In this document: positions 43,107 to 52,751 of the stretch, piece by piece
Layout: each line of letters starts with the position of its first letter
Position numbering within the stretch: the stretch's first letter is position 1
Assembly: GCF_019392245.1 (NCBI RefSeq)
Contig: NZ_JAHXRL010000008.1
Span: 113,840 to 177,839 of the forward strand
Length of the DNA: 64,000 bases
Direction of reading: 5' to 3'
Origin: Sulfitobacter sp. CW3
Lineage (GTDB): Bacteria > Pseudomonadota > Alphaproteobacteria > Rhodobacterales > Rhodobacteraceae
Program-made: the position numbers and the translations under genes
Notes under the pieces: generated by a model
Told to the model about the DNA's origin: nothing
Database searches by the model: none
Seen by the model: the letters and a program-made list of their open reading frames with translations, nothing else

Positions 43107-44906
43107 TTAGCCGTCCATTTTCAGTGCGCTGATGAAAGCTTCCTGAGGGATATCCACCTTACCGAACTGGCGCATCTTCTTCTTACCGGCCTTCTGCTTG
43201 TCCAGCAGCTTGCGTTTCCGAGACGCATCGCCACCGTAACACTTCGCCGTCACGTCCTTGCGCATCGCAGACAATGTCTCGCGGGCGATGACTTTGCCCC
43301 CGATGGCCGCTTGGATCGGGATTTTGAACATGTGGCGCGGGATCAGGTCTTTTAGCTTTTCAACCATGGCACGGCCCCGCATTTCGGCGCGGTCGCGGTG
43401 AACCATGGTGGACAGGGCATCGACAGGTTCATCGTTCACAAGGATCGACATTTTCACCAGATTGTCCTGACGGTAGCCGATCATCTGATAGTCAAAGGAC
43501 GCATAGCCCTTGGTCACCGATTTCAGGCGGTCGTAGAAGTCGAACACCACTTCGTTCAGCGGCAGGTCATAGACCACCATCGCGCGGCTGCCCGCATAGG
43601 TCAGGTCCATCTGGATGCCACGACGGTCCTGGCACAGCTTCAGCACGTCGCCCAGATAATCATCGGGGACAAGGATCGTCGCCTTGATGCGCGGCTCTTC
43701 GATGTGGTCCACGAATGTCAGATCGACCATGTCCGCAGGGTTGTGCAACTGCGTGACGGTGCCGTCTTTCATGTGGATGTCATAGATTACCGACGGGGCC
43801 GTGGTGATCAGGTCGATGTCATATTCACGCTCGATCCGGTCGCGGATGACCTCGAGGTGCAGCAGCCCCAGGAAGCCACAGCGGAAGCCGAAACCAAGTG
43901 CCGCCGAGGTTTCCATCTCGAAGCTAAAGCTCGCATCATTCAGCGCCAGTTTTTCGATGCTGTCGCGCAGGTCTTCGAATTCGGCAGCGTCCACGGGGAA
44001 CAGGCCACAGAAAACCACGGGCTGCGCAGGCTTAAAGCCCGGCAATGCCTTGTCGCAGCCTTTTTTCTCGTGGGTGATGGTATCACCAACGCGGGTGTCG
44101 CGGACCTGTTTGATCGACGCGGTCAGGAACCCGATATCGCCCGGGCCAAGTACGTCAATTTCGGTCATCGCGGGGCGGAATACGCCGATGCGGTCAACGT
44201 GATGCACGGACCCGTTTTGCATCATGCGGATGCGGTCGCCCTTTTTCAGCTGACCGTCCATGATGCGCACCAGAACGATCACGCCCAGATAGCTGTCGTA
44301 CCAACTGTCCACCAGCATCGCCTTGAGCGGCGCATCCAGCGTGCCCTTGGGGGCAGGCAAACGGTGCACGACGGCCTCAAGGGTTTCGATGATGCCTTGG
44401 CCGGTCTTGGCCGACACGCGGATCGCATCGGACGCATCAATACCGATTACGTCTTCGATCTGTTCGGCTACGCGGTCGCAATCGGTGGCGGGCAAGTCGA
44501 TCTTGTTCAGAACCGGCACGATCTCGTGATCCGCGTCCAGCGCATGATAGACGTTGGCCAATGTCTGCGCTTCGACGCCTTGGGTACTGTCCACAACCAG
44601 CAGCGATCCTTCGACCGCGCGCATGGACCGGGACACCTCATAGGCAAAGTCGACGTGGCCGGGGGTGTCGATCAGGTTGAGAACGTAATTCTCGCCATTG
44701 AGCGCAGTATAGTCGATCCGCACGGTCTGTGCTTTGATCGTGATGCCGCGTTCGCGCTCGATGTCCATGCTGTCTAGCATTTGCTCTTTCATATCGCGCA
44801 AGGCGACTGTGTTCGTCTCTTGGATAAGACGATCAGCGAGCGTGGATTTACCATGGTCGATATGCGCGACGATGGAGAAATTGCGGATGTGTGAAAGTGC
44901 TGTCAT
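43107..44906 (-). CDS. lepA: LepA / elongation factor 4
   Basis: A translational GTPase that acts on the ribosome. The 599-residue protein has G1 AHIDHGKST (residues 14-22), the switch-I region [12 protein letters not shown]3 DTPGH and G4 NKIDLP, followed by the LepA-specific C-terminal domain ([23 protein letters not shown]). Its length and motifs are standard. It is transcribed leftwards alone; the 356-bp gap to the porin gene should contain its promoter. Confidence 0.98.
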   Translation of the reverse strand: MTALSHIRNFSIVAHIDHGKSTLADRLIQETNTVALRDMKEQMLDSMDIERERGITIKAQTVRIDYTALNGENYVLNLIDTPGHVDFAYEVSRSMRAVEGSLLVVDSTQGVEAQTLANVYHALDADHEIVPVLNKIDLPATDCDRVAEQIEDVIGIDASDAIRVSAKTGQGIIETLEAVVHRLPAPKGTLDAPLKAMLVDSWYDSYLGVIVLVRIMDGQLKKGDRIRMMQNGSVHHVDRIGVFRPAMTEIDVLGPGDIGFLTASIKQVRDTRVGDTITHEKKGCDKALPGFKPAQPVVFCGLFPVDAAEFEDLRDSIEKLALNDASFSFEMETSAALGFGFRCGFLGLLHLEVIRDRIEREYDIDLITTAPSVIYDIHMKDGTVTQLHNPADMVDLTFVDHIEEPRIKATILVPDDYLGDVLKLCQDRRGIQMDLTYAGSRAMVVYDLPLNEVVFDFYDRLKSVTKGYASFDYQMIGYRQDNLVKMSILVNDEPVDALSTMVHRDRAEMRGRAMVEKLKDLIPRHMFKIPIQAAIGGKVIARETLSAMRKDVTAKCYGGDASRKRKLLDKQKAGKKKMRQFGKVDIPQEAFISALKMDG

Positions 44907-45262
44907 GGGTAGGGATATGGTGCGGTTTTAATCGCTGGTCAATGGGTCCGATTGCCTGTTGTAATTGACGATTACACTATGGTTCGGGGGATACAGGCGC
45001 TTTGCCGCGCAATATCGTGGATTGCCGCCGCCTGAATACAAGTGTCTGGATCGGGAATCACCTATGCAAAAACCGCATATCACCTGAAAATGCTTTGAAA
45101 ACATGGCTGGCGTGCGTTCTCACTTTTGCTTGAGTAGAGCCTTCGTGCAACACTTCTTTTTAGTTCGCCTACCTTACGGTTCTAAGCCCCGCCTGAGGCT
45201 CCTAAATCCAAGTTCTCTAATGGCCTGCGACGGCGCGGGCCGGGTGAAAAAGGAACTCAGAG
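44907..45262. other. Gap between lepA and the porin gene
   Basis: These 356 bp separate divergent genes and must hold both promoters. The 45090-45230 part is a likely long leader of the porin mRNA. A ribosome site (GGAACTCAGAG) is present just before 45263. I recognised no regulatory dyad or RNA gene. Confidence 0.5.
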
Positions 45263-46361
45263 ATGAAGATCAAACAACAGCTTGCACCTGTAGCAGCCGC
45301 TGCCTTTGGCCTAGCGTTTGTACCAGCATTGGCACAGGCCCAATCTGCCGGGCCAGTTTGGGACTTTTACGGGCAATTGAACTTGGGCGTCGTCAGCGTT
45401 GATGATGGCGTTGACAGCAATTCTGCCTTCACTGACAACGACAACTCCAACAGCCGCATCGGCCTGTCCATGACGCATGGCAATGCAAAACGGTTCCGAA
45501 GTAAAGCTGACCTTTGAGACCGCTTTGGGTCTGACCGGGTCGTCCAGCCTGAACGGCGACGACAACGACTTTGACGCCGAATACCACCGCACCGAACTGC
45601 GCAAGTTCGATCTGGCATACAAAACGCCCACATACGGGACGTTCTCTTTGGGTCAGGGCAGCACGTCGACCGACGGCTCCGCCGAGGCTGATTTCTCGGG
45701 TACGGGCGTTGCCGCATATGTTGGGATCAGCGACATCGCAGGCAGCCAGCTGCTGCGCTTTGCCGACGGCACGCTTTCAACTGTAAGCATCGGTGGCACA
45801 AACAGCTCGTTCGATGGTGGCCGTCGTTTCCGCGTCCGCTATGATACGCCAGTATACAACGGTTTCTCGGCGTCGATCTCGGCTGGCCAAGAAGTTCTGA
45901 GATCGGGTGACGACAACGACTATTACGATGTTGGCACACGCTATGCGACTGACTATGGCGATTACAAAATCGACACCCGTCTGGGCTATTCGTTCCGCGA
46001 CAGCACGAACGATCTGGTCATGGGCTCGGCTGCCGTTCTGCACGCGCCAACCGGTCTGAACCTTGCTGTGTCAGCGGGCCGCCAAGTCGCCGGTGACTCC
46101 GATTACGCCTACATCAAAGCGGGTTTGACGCGCGATTACTGGGCCATCGGTTCGACATCGCTTTCGATCGACTACTACGACGGTAACGATTTCGTTGTCG
46201 CAGGGTCCAGCACTTCGTCTGTTGGCTTGGCGGTTGTGCAACGTCTTGACCAGTACAACACCGAACTTTACGCAACCTACCGCACCTACGAATTTGACAG
46301 TGCTTCTGCGTCTTACCAAGACATGGATGTCACCTTTGTCGGTGCCCGCTGGAAGTTCTAA
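45263..46361 (+). pseudogene. Porin gene interrupted by a one-base frameshift
   Basis: The first frame (45263-45517) encodes a signal peptide (to about residue 26, AQAQ) and the start of an outer-membrane porin (VWDFYGQLNLGVVSVDDG, DNSNSRIGLSM), then stops after leaving the porin pattern at residue 75. The rest of the porin (LTFETALGLTG to the C-terminal VGARWKF, ending in the Phe typical of beta-barrel proteins) is in another frame, starting around 45487. Dropping one A from AAAA at 45487-45490 joins both into about 365 residues with no gap. Either a real mutation, or a sequencing slip in the A-run. If read through, it is a general diffusion porin. Confidence 0.85.
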
Positions 46362-46378
46362 ACCACGACCACATCAAC

Positions 46379-46407
46379 GCCTTTGCCCGATCACTTTGGG
46401 CAAAGGC
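46379..46407 (+). terminator. Terminator-like hairpin after the porin gene
   Basis: A 10-bp perfect stem GCCTTTGCCC with GGGCAAAGGC closes a 9-nt loop, 18 bp after the porin stop. No long T-run follows. Confidence 0.65.
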
Positions 46408-46520
46408 ACGTCAATTTGCATTATCGTGAATTGCCCAACCGCAGATTATGCGGCATAGTTCGCCAAAGCAGATGGTGCAGCAAACGGGATCAACCCGGCG
46501 CGCCGAAGACGAGGCAATAC

Positions 46521-46880
46521 ATGTTACGAATTTTTACAATGATCTGCGCGTTGTCAGCATTGGCCGCTTGTGGCGGCGGGCGTGGCTATAACCCCAGTGG
46601 TGGATACCGCAGCGCGCCTATTTTGTTCGCGACGGGACCGATCCAATCGGCCTGCATGGCGGCGGGGCGCAAGCAGGCCAGCCGTTCACGCTGTGGCTGC
46701 ATCCAAGCGGTCGCTGATCGTTCGCTTTCCGCGTCCGAGCAACGGCGCGGCGTTCAGGTGTTCAAAGACCCCCACCTTCTGCAAGAGGCCCGCCAATCCG
46801 ACCGTTCAAGCGACAACGCGTTCTGGAGCACATGGAAAGCCTACGGCAACACCGCGCAAACCTTGTGCAGCGCGGCCTGA
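46521..46880 (+). CDS. Small lipoprotein of unknown function
   Basis: A 119-residue protein with a lipoprotein signal: hydrophobic segment then lipobox LSALAAC, with Cys17 as the acylation site, followed by a glycine-rich GGGRGY stretch. The mature part has a conserved-looking CMAAGRKQASRSRCGCIQAVADRSLS segment with a cysteine cluster, and RQSDRSSDNAFWSTWKAYGNTAQTLC. Relatives in Rhodobacteraceae are sometimes called arginine transporter without experimental support, so no function is claimed. GAGGCAA before the ATG supports the start. Confidence 0.75.
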   Translation: MLRIFTMICALSALAACGGGRGYNPSGGYRSAPILFATGPIQSACMAAGRKQASRSRCGCIQAVADRSLSASEQRRGVQVFKDPHLLQEARQSDRSSDNAFWSTWKAYGNTAQTLCSAA

Positions 46881-46897
46881 CACCCTGACAGGGACGA

Positions 46898-47362
46898 TCA
46901 GATTTGCGGGCGGGTCGGTTCTCCGAAACGGTCAATCAACCGCTCTTTGATCTGATCACGGGCGGCGCGGTATTGCGCCATCTTGGCCTCGCGGGTTTCG
47001 CCCAGCCCCGTCGGGTCAAGGATGGGCCAGTATTCGACGGTCAGGTGATAAAACCGCGTCAGCTCCAACGCCCGGCGCTGGCTGGCCGGGCTTAGGGCGA
47101 TGATCAGATCGAACGAGCTAAGATCGTCGCCCCAGTTTTCCATCTCGTCAAAACTGCGCGACCGGTGGCGCGACAGCTCGACATCCAGTTCCTGACATAC
47201 AGCAATGGAAAAGCCGTCAATCTCGAGATCGTTCATGACGCCGACGGACTGGACATAGGTGCCCGTGCCGTAGAACTTTTTCATCAACCCTTCGGCCATG
47301 GGGGAACGCACTGCGTTGTGATCGCAGCAAAACAGCACCGATTGGGGCAGCTTTTCGTTCAT
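46898..47362 (-). CDS. Low-molecular-weight phosphotyrosine phosphatase family protein
   Basis: A 154-residue protein of the LMW-PTP/arsenate reductase fold. The P-loop is CX5R in LFCCDHNAVRSPMAEG (Cys13, Arg19), and the general acid is likely the Asp of ILDPTG. The second cysteine is next to Cys13, and the loop sequence differs from the classic GNICRS, as in a group conserved next to hisD in Rhodobacteraceae. Substrate is unknown. It directly follows the UPF0262 gene. Confidence 0.85.
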   Translation of the reverse strand: MNEKLPQSVLFCCDHNAVRSPMAEGLMKKFYGTGTYVQSVGVMNDLEIDGFSIAVCQELDVELSRHRSRSFDEMENWGDDLSSFDLIIALSPASQRRALELTRFYHLTVEYWPILDPTGLGETREAKMAQYRAARDQIKERLIDRFGEPTRPQI

Positions 47363-47842
47363 CTATCCGCCGTAATGCAAGACGCAGATCAGGGTGAAAA
47401 GACGTCGTGCCGTGTCTGTGTCGATCTCGGCCTTGCCTTCCAGACGCTCTTGCAGCACCCGCGACCCTTCGTTGTGGATGCCACGACGGGCCATGTCGAT
47501 CGTCTCGATCTGGGCGGGCGCGGATTTTTTGACCGCCTCGAAATAGGATTCACAAATCTGAAAATAGTCTTTCACGACCTGACGGAACGGCCCCAGCGAC
47601 AAATGGAATTCCGCCGCCTTTTCATCGTTTTCAGTGTTCACATCGAACACCAGACGCTTGTCGCGGATCGATAGCCCCAGATGATAGGGGCCTTGCGGCA
47701 CGGGCCGGTCATCGCGGGCGGGCAGCGTGAACACGTTGTCTTCGAGCAGGTCAAATAACGCGACTTTGCGTTCTTGTTCGATTTCAGGCGTGGGCGGCGG
47801 CAGATTTGCATCGTCAAGCACGATATGCGTGATCCGAGACAT
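47363..47842 (-). CDS. UPF0262 family protein
   Basis: A 159-residue conserved alphaproteobacterial protein of unknown function. Family features seen are the start SRITHIVLDDANLPPPTPEIEQERKVAL-like text (acidic, proline-rich) and FHLSLGPFRQVVKDYFQICESYF. No signal or membrane segment. It is located between hisD and the phosphatase gene, as in most Rhodobacteraceae; its TAG stop abuts the phosphatase ATG. Confidence 0.85.
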   Translation of the reverse strand: MSRITHIVLDDANLPPPTPEIEQERKVALFDLLEDNVFTLPARDDRPVPQGPYHLGLSIRDKRLVFDVNTENDEKAAEFHLSLGPFRQVVKDYFQICESYFEAVKKSAPAQIETIDMARRGIHNEGSRVLQERLEGKAEIDTDTARRLFTLICVLHYGG

Positions 47843-47916
47843 GGGCTTCTCAATTCATACTTAGGGTCGCACGACCATAGGCCACGCGATGAGGTTGTTC
47901 AATCTTGGTCGCCACG

Positions 47917-49218
47917 TCACTCGTTCAGCTTGCCCAACCGGGCCGTGACCGACAATCCGTGCGCCTCAAGGCTTTCTGAGCGGGCAAGCCGCGCGGCTGA
48001 GGGGCCGATTGCACGCAACGCTTGGGGCGACATGCGGGCAAGGGTCGTGCGCTTCATGAAATCAAGCACCGACAGCCCCGAGGAAAACCGCGCCGAGCGC
48101 GCAGTAGGCAGAACGTGGTTCGGACCGCCGATATAATCGCCGATGGCCTCTGGCGTCCATTGGCCAAGGAAAATCGCGCCCGCATGGGTGATCCGCGCGC
48201 TAAGGGCGTCCACGTCCGCGACGCATAGTTCAAGATGTTCCGGCGCCACCCGATTGCTAAGCTCGGCGGCGATGGCCAGATCGGGTACGGTGATGATTGC
48301 GCCGTTGTCACGCCAGCTTGCCCCGGCGATCTTGCGCCGCTCGAGCGTTTCGAGCCGTTTTTCAACGGCCGCTGCAACGGCCTGACCAAAGGCGGCGTCG
48401 GTGGTGACGAGAATGGACTGCGCGCTTTCGTCATGTTCCGCCTGCGACAGCAGATCAAGGGCGATCCAGTCGGGGTCGTTATCGCCATCCGCAATCACAA
48501 GGATTTCCGACGGGCCCGCGATCATGTCGATGCCGACCTTGCCGAACACACGGCGTTTGGCGGCGGCGACAAATGCGTTCCCCGGCCCGGTAATCTTATC
48601 AACCGGCGGGATTGTCGCCGTGCCATAAGCCAAAGCAGCAACAGCCTGCGCGCCACCAATGCGGTAGATTTCATCGACACCAGCGATCCGGGCAGCAAGC
48701 AACACCAGCGGATTAAGGACCCCGTCAGGTGTCGGCACAACCATGGCCAGACGCTCAACACCAGCGACTTTGGCCGGAATTGCGTTCATCAAGACAGAGG
48801 ATGGATAACTTGCAAGCCCGCCCGGTACATAAAGACCGGCCGCGGAAACGGCCGTCCAACGCCACCCCAAGGTCGCGCCGGCATCATCCGTCCATTCAGC
48901 ATCTTCGGGCAATTGGCGGGCGTGGTAATCACGAATGCGGGTGGCGGCCAGTTCCAGTGCCGCGCGGTCCTCGGCCGAGACTTGTGCCACGGCGACATCG
49001 ACCTCGGCTGCGGTGATACGTAAGGTTTCAGGCGTCAGCGCGATGCGGTCGAATTTCTGGGTCAATGCGATCACAGCAGCATCGCCGCTTTTCCGCACCT
49101 GAGCGATAATATCCGCAACGGTGTCGTCGACATCCGTGCTTTCTTCGCGCTTGGCAGACAGCAGGGCCGCAAAGGCTGCTTCGAAATCAGGCTGTGAATA
49201 GTCTAGGAACTGGGGCAT
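47917..49218 (-). CDS. hisD: Histidinol dehydrogenase
   Basis: HisD carries out the last two steps of histidine synthesis, oxidising L-histidinol to L-histidine with NAD and a catalytic zinc. The 433-residue protein shows the NAD-binding region YVPGGLASYPSSVLMNAIPAKVAG, the signature GPGNAFVAAAKRRVFGKVGIDMIAGPSE, and Glu/His catalytic segments NRVAPEHLEL and GPNHVLPT. No other his genes are nearby. It lies 96 bp after the DUF2948 gene in a leftward block conserved in the family. Confidence 0.97.
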   Translation of the reverse strand: MPQFLDYSQPDFEAAFAALLSAKREESTDVDDTVADIIAQVRKSGDAAVIALTQKFDRIALTPETLRITAAEVDVAVAQVSAEDRAALELAATRIRDYHARQLPEDAEWTDDAGATLGWRWTAVSAAGLYVPGGLASYPSSVLMNAIPAKVAGVERLAMVVPTPDGVLNPLVLLAARIAGVDEIYRIGGAQAVAALAYGTATIPPVDKITGPGNAFVAAAKRRVFGKVGIDMIAGPSEILVIADGDNDPDWIALDLLSQAEHDESAQSILVTTDAAFGQAVAAAVEKRLETLERRKIAGASWRDNGAIITVPDLAIAAELSNRVAPEHLELCVADVDALSARITHAGAIFLGQWTPEAIGDYIGGPNHVLPTARSARFSSGLSVLDFMKRTTLARMSPQALRAIGPSAARLARSESLEAHGLSVTARLGKLNE

Positions 49219-49314
49219 TTAAGATCCCTTTCCGCCATGTGCCCGATAACGGGCGGGGCGATGCAAGGTGATGTTGAATTTGGATATTTAGGAGCCAGAG
49301 AGGAAGGTAAGGGA

Positions 49315-49785
49315 TCAGGCCGGATGTTCTGGCAACTTATGTGAAGGTGCGACATAGGGCTTGGTCACGTCTTTTAGGGTGACCTCCAGCGCTTCGACGG
49401 TAAGACGGATCGCGCCGTCACCGGCCAGGGTCAAAATAACATCGCCCGACGGCGCATCCGTTTCGTTGAATTCGATCTGCAGCAGTGACAGGATCGTATC
49501 GCTGTCCCCCTTGGTGACACCTTGGGTCGATACGCGCTGAACATTGTTGAACATCAAGACCGATTGAACACGTTCCGCCGCATGGCGGGTTTTACCCGCG
49601 TCTTCCCAACGTACGCGGTTCAAAAGCAGCGCAAATCGCGCGCCTTTTTGATGCCAGCGCATTTCCGATGCGGGGAAAACCGCGTCTTGAACCAAAGACG
49701 AGATCACCTTGAGGTCATCCGCTTCCAAAGCGCCAAGGTTCAGGGGGGCCTCGCGACCGTCTTCGAAACGTGCGTCCTGGGTCAT
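49315..49785 (-). CDS. DUF2948 family protein
   Basis: A 156-residue protein with no signal or membrane segment. The segment [36 protein letters not shown] matches the DUF2948 family, which is regularly found between murA and hisD in alphaproteobacteria but has no known function. Its start overlaps the murA stop by 4 nt, suggesting coupling with murA. Confidence 0.85.
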   Translation of the reverse strand: MTQDARFEDGREAPLNLGALEADDLKVISSLVQDAVFPASEMRWHQKGARFALLLNRVRWEDAGKTRHAAERVQSVLMFNNVQRVSTQGVTKGDSDTILSLLQIEFNETDAPSGDVILTLAGDGAIRLTVEALEVTLKDVTKPYVAPSHKLPEHPA

Positions 49786-51053
49786 TGTTCTTTGATCCGT
49801 TCAATATTTGCGCCCACGCCGCGCAGTTTGGCCACCACATGTTCATAGCCGCGATCCAGATGATAGACGCGGCTGACTTTGGTTTCGCCCTCGGCAGCCA
49901 TCGCCGCAAGGATCAACGAGACAGAGGCGCGCAGATCCGTCGCCATGACAGGCGCGCCTTTCAGTTTTTTGACGCCGGTTACGGTCGCCGTGCCGCCGTG
50001 CACGTCAATGTCAGCCCCCATGCGGATCAGTTCGGGCGCATGCATAAAGCGGTTCTCAAAGATCTTTTCCTCGAGCACCGATGTGCCTTCGGCAGTACAC
50101 AGCAGCGCCATCATCTGCGCCTGTAGATCGGTGGGAAAGCCGGGGAAAGGTTCGGTTGTCACATCCACCGCTTGGATCATCCCATTGCGACGGGCCACTT
50201 TCAGCCCCTTGTCGGTTTCCGTCACGTCGATACCTGCGGCATCCAGTTTTTCACAGAAGGCTTGCAGCAGGTTGATCCGACCGCCCAGCAATTCGACCTC
50301 GCCGCCGCAAATGGCAGGGGCCAGCATATAGGTGCCAAGTTCGATCCGGTCGGTCACAACGCGGTGCGTGGCACCGTGCAGCCCGTCAACGCCTTGAATT
50401 TCGATGCGGCTGGTGCCGTCACCGTCGATTTGTGCGCCCATGGCGCGCAGGCAATCGGCAAGATCGACAATCTCTGGTTCGCGGGCCGCGTTGTTGATAA
50501 CGGTGGTGCCCTTGGCCAAGGTCGCGGCCATCATGATGTTTTCTGTCGCGCCCACGGATGCAAACGGGAAATCGATTACGGCACCTTTGAGTTTGCCACC
50601 GTCTGCCTTGGCATGGAGATAGCCGTCGCGCAGATCAATCTCCGCGCCCATAAGTACCAAGCTGTCGGTGTGAATATCCATCGGGCGGGCACCAATGGCG
50701 CAACCGCCGGGCAGCGACACTTCTGCGTGGCCTTCGCGAGCAAGCAACGGGCCCAATACCAAGTTCGACGCCCGCATTTTGCGAACGATATCATATTCGG
50801 CACGGGTGTTGATTTCGCCGTGGCATGACATCGCCAGTACTTGGCCGTCCTGCATTGACGTGACTTCGGCCCCAAGCGAGCGCAACAATTCGGTCATGGT
50901 GCGAATGTCCGACAGGCGGGGCGCATTGGTCAGCGTCAGGGGTTCTTCTGACAGCAGACAGGCGGGCATCAGGGTGAGGCAAGCATTTTTGGCCCCAGCG
51001 ATTGGTATTTGTCCCGACAGCGTACCGCCGCCTTTGACCACAATCGAATCCAT
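49782..51053 (-). CDS. murA: UDP-N-acetylglucosamine 1-carboxyvinyltransferase
   Basis: MurA makes the first committed step of peptidoglycan synthesis, transferring enolpyruvate from PEP to UDP-GlcNAc. The 423-residue protein has the N-terminal [15 protein letters not shown], the reactive cysteine in [14 protein letters not shown] (Cys118, so the fosfomycin-sensitive Cys form) and the C-terminal [16 protein letters not shown] and YHLDRGYE. Length is standard. It lies 3 bp after the small gene at 51057. Confidence 0.98.
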   Translation of the reverse strand: MDSIVVKGGGTLSGQIPIAGAKNACLTLMPACLLSEEPLTLTNAPRLSDIRTMTELLRSLGAEVTSMQDGQVLAMSCHGEINTRAEYDIVRKMRASNLVLGPLLAREGHAEVSLPGGCAIGARPMDIHTDSLVLMGAEIDLRDGYLHAKADGGKLKGAVIDFPFASVGATENIMMAATLAKGTTVINNAAREPEIVDLADCLRAMGAQIDGDGTSRIEIQGVDGLHGATHRVVTDRIELGTYMLAPAICGGEVELLGGRINLLQAFCEKLDAAGIDVTETDKGLKVARRNGMIQAVDVTTEPFPGFPTDLQAQMMALLCTAEGTSVLEEKIFENRFMHAPELIRMGADIDVHGGTATVTGVKKLKGAPVMATDLRASVSLILAAMAAEGETKVSRVYHLDRGYEHVVAKLRGVGANIERIKEQ

Positions 51054-51056
51054 CGT

Positions 51057-51227
51057 TCAGCCTTCCGTGTCTTGGCCAGATTGGCCGTTGTCTGTCTTAG
51101 TCTCTGCCTTGCGCGCGCGGGCTTGCGCCTTGCGCCGGCCCATATTTGCCTTCAGCGCCGCCTTTAGCCGATCTTCGCGGATGGCTTTGGCGTTCTTGGG
51201 CTTTTGAGGGGCGGTACCTTGTGACAT
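51057..51227 (-). CDS. Conserved-looking 56-residue basic protein upstream of murA
   Basis: A short frame starting at an ATG at 51227 encodes 56 residues rich in lysine, arginine and alanine (RLKAALKANMGRRKAQARAR), with a Thr/Asp/Gly-rich tail. Its TGA is 3 bp before the murA ATG, which suggests that it is translated with murA. No domain is recognised; basic helical composition hints at RNA or membrane contact. Similar small proteins sit ahead of murA in Rhodobacteraceae by my recollection, not checked. Confidence 0.6.
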   Translation of the reverse strand: MSQGTAPQKPKNAKAIREDRLKAALKANMGRRKAQARARKAETKTDNGQSGQDTEG

Positions 51228-51311
51228 GTCGATTGTCTAGCGCAGCGGGCAGTCAGGGTCCAGATAGCCCTTGCACCATATTGCGAATGCGTCTAATCAG
51301 CCGGCCAACGT

Positions 51312-51386
51312 GCTGGAGTAGCTCAGTGGTAGAGCGCGTCATTGGTAATGACGAGGTCGGGAGTTCAATCCTCCCCTTCAGCACCA
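51312..51386 (+). tRNA. tRNA-Thr (anticodon GGT)
   Basis: A complete 75-nt cloverleaf: 7-bp acceptor stem GCTGGAG/CTTCAGC, D-arm GCTC..GAGC, anticodon loop with TTGGTAA giving GGT, T-arm with GTTCAATC, discriminator A and encoded CCA. Confidence 0.95.
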
Positions 51387-51438
51387 TTTCCCAACACCGA
51401 TGACTTATTTGCCTATAGTACTGAATACTATAAATATT

Positions 51439-51714
51439 TCAGTCGCTTAGGGTGTATTTTCGCGCAGCAGAGTAGAGCCGGTTTTTGTCCATTCCCTCAG
51501 GCGAATCTGGTCGCGTCTTTTTTGATTTTTTCAGCACTTCCAATGTCTTGAGCTGACTTTTGGCATTGTCATTATAGAAAACCAGCGAATCTAGATACCG
51601 GCGCAGTTTTAATGCGCGTTCCAATTCGTCTTCGTCCGTCGATTTGGCACCTGATGCAGGCCACACGCTGTGCCCCGACCAAAATTTTATTGATCCATAC
51701 AGATATGCCGTCAT
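51439..51714 (-). CDS. Hypothetical 91-residue protein next to tRNA-Thr
   Basis: I do not recognise this protein. From the ATG at 51714 it encodes 91 residues; the C-terminal two thirds is charged and lysine-rich (DELERALKLRRYLDSLVFY, KSQLKTLEVLKKSKKTRP), likely helical. AAGGA is only 2 nt from the ATG, so the start is uncertain. The frame is also open upstream but then overlaps the Ldh gene. It may be a remnant from insertion beside the tRNA. Confidence 0.4.
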   Translation of the reverse strand: MTAYLYGSIKFWSGHSVWPASGAKSTDEDELERALKLRRYLDSLVFYNDNAKSQLKTLEVLKKSKKTRPDSPEGMDKNRLYSAARKYTLSD

Positions 51715-51737
51715 TATCCTTGTAACGAGGAGAGACC

Positions 51738-52751
51738 ATGCAGCAGAAAATGACGCTCGACGCCGTAGAAGACCTAGCCCGTGACACATTGATCGCAGCG
51801 GGGGCGACAAAATCCGCAGCCAGTTCCGTAGCGCGGTCAACCCGCCTTGCCGAACGTGACGGGATACGCAGCCACGGGTTGTTATATGTGCCGATTTACG
51901 CCGAACATCTGCTGTGTGGCAAAGTATCACCATCCGCAATTCCGTCGGTAACCATCCCGCGCCCCGGTGCCGTGCGGGTGGATGCAGACCACGGTTTTGC
52001 CCATGCTGCGATCGATGCGGGCTGGGACAGTTTTACAGCAGCCGCAAGGACGAATGGCATCGCGGCAATGAGCATCCATAATTCGTATAATTGCGGGGTG
52101 CTGGGCCATCACGCGGAACGCCTTGCCCAAGACGGGTTGATCGGGCTGTGTTTTACCCACGCGCCCGCGTCGATTGCACCGCCCGGTGGCAGTAAACCTG
52201 TTGTGGGGACAAACCCGTTTTCCATTGCCGTGCCAGACGGATCAGGCGGGGCGATGCTGGTGATTGACCAATCTGCCAGCGCAATTGCCAAGTCCGAGAT
52301 TCTGCTGCGCAGCCGCGAGGGCAAGGCGATTGAACCCGGTTGGGCGCTGGATGCCGATGGGAATGAGACATTGGATGCGGATGCCGCACTGGCGGGGTCT
52401 ATGGTGCCCTCGGGCGGGTACAAGGGGTTCGGCGTTGGTCTGTTGGTCGAAATTCTGGCCGCCGCCCTGTCGGGTGCAAACCTAAGCACCGAGGCCAGCC
52501 CCTTTTCCGGTACCAAAGGCGGGCCGCCCGGCACCGGACAGTTCTTTATCGCGATTGATCCTGCGGGTTTTGGTGGGGACGGGTTTCATGCGGCGATGCT
52601 GCGCCTTGCCACGTCGATCACCGATCAGGACGGTGCCCGCCTGCCCGGCCAGCGCCGCGCCGATAACCGCGCCCGGATCGAAGCCGAAGGCGTCAATGTT
52701 GACGATGCCTTGCTTGCCCGGATCAAAGCCGCAGGAACCCCCGCCACATGA
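51738..52751 (+). CDS. Ldh/MDH2-family NAD(P)-dependent oxidoreductase
   Basis: A 337-residue member of the LDH2/MDG2-type (malate/L-lactate/piperideine-2-carboxylate) family, which interconverts 2-oxo and 2-hydroxy acids or reduces cyclic imines. Hallmarks are the catalytic His in DGIRSHGLLYVPIYAEHLL, the NAD-binding NSYNCGVLGHHAERLA and APPGGSKPVVGTNPFSIAVP. GAGGAG precedes the ATG. It is first in a four-gene chain with 4-nt overlaps; the substrate is unknown. Confidence 0.88.
   Translation: MQQKMTLDAVEDLARDTLIAAGATKSAASSVARSTRLAERDGIRSHGLLYVPIYAEHLLCGKVSPSAIPSVTIPRPGAVRVDADHGFAHAAIDAGWDSFTAAARTNGIAAMSIHNSYNCGVLGHHAERLAQDGLIGLCFTHAPASIAPPGGSKPVVGTNPFSIAVPDGSGGAMLVIDQSASAIAKSEILLRSREGKAIEPGWALDADGNETLDADAALAGSMVPSGGYKGFGVGLLVEILAAALSGANLSTEASPFSGTKGGPPGTGQFFIAIDPAGFGGDGFHAAMLRLATSITDQDGARLPGQRRADNRARIEAEGVNVDDALLARIKAAGTPAT

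Noticed and set aside
43398..44777. 459-codon rightward frame inside lepA
   Set aside because: Fully antisense to lepA with its canonical GTPase motifs; protein has a shadow-like Arg/His/Val composition and no ribosome site.
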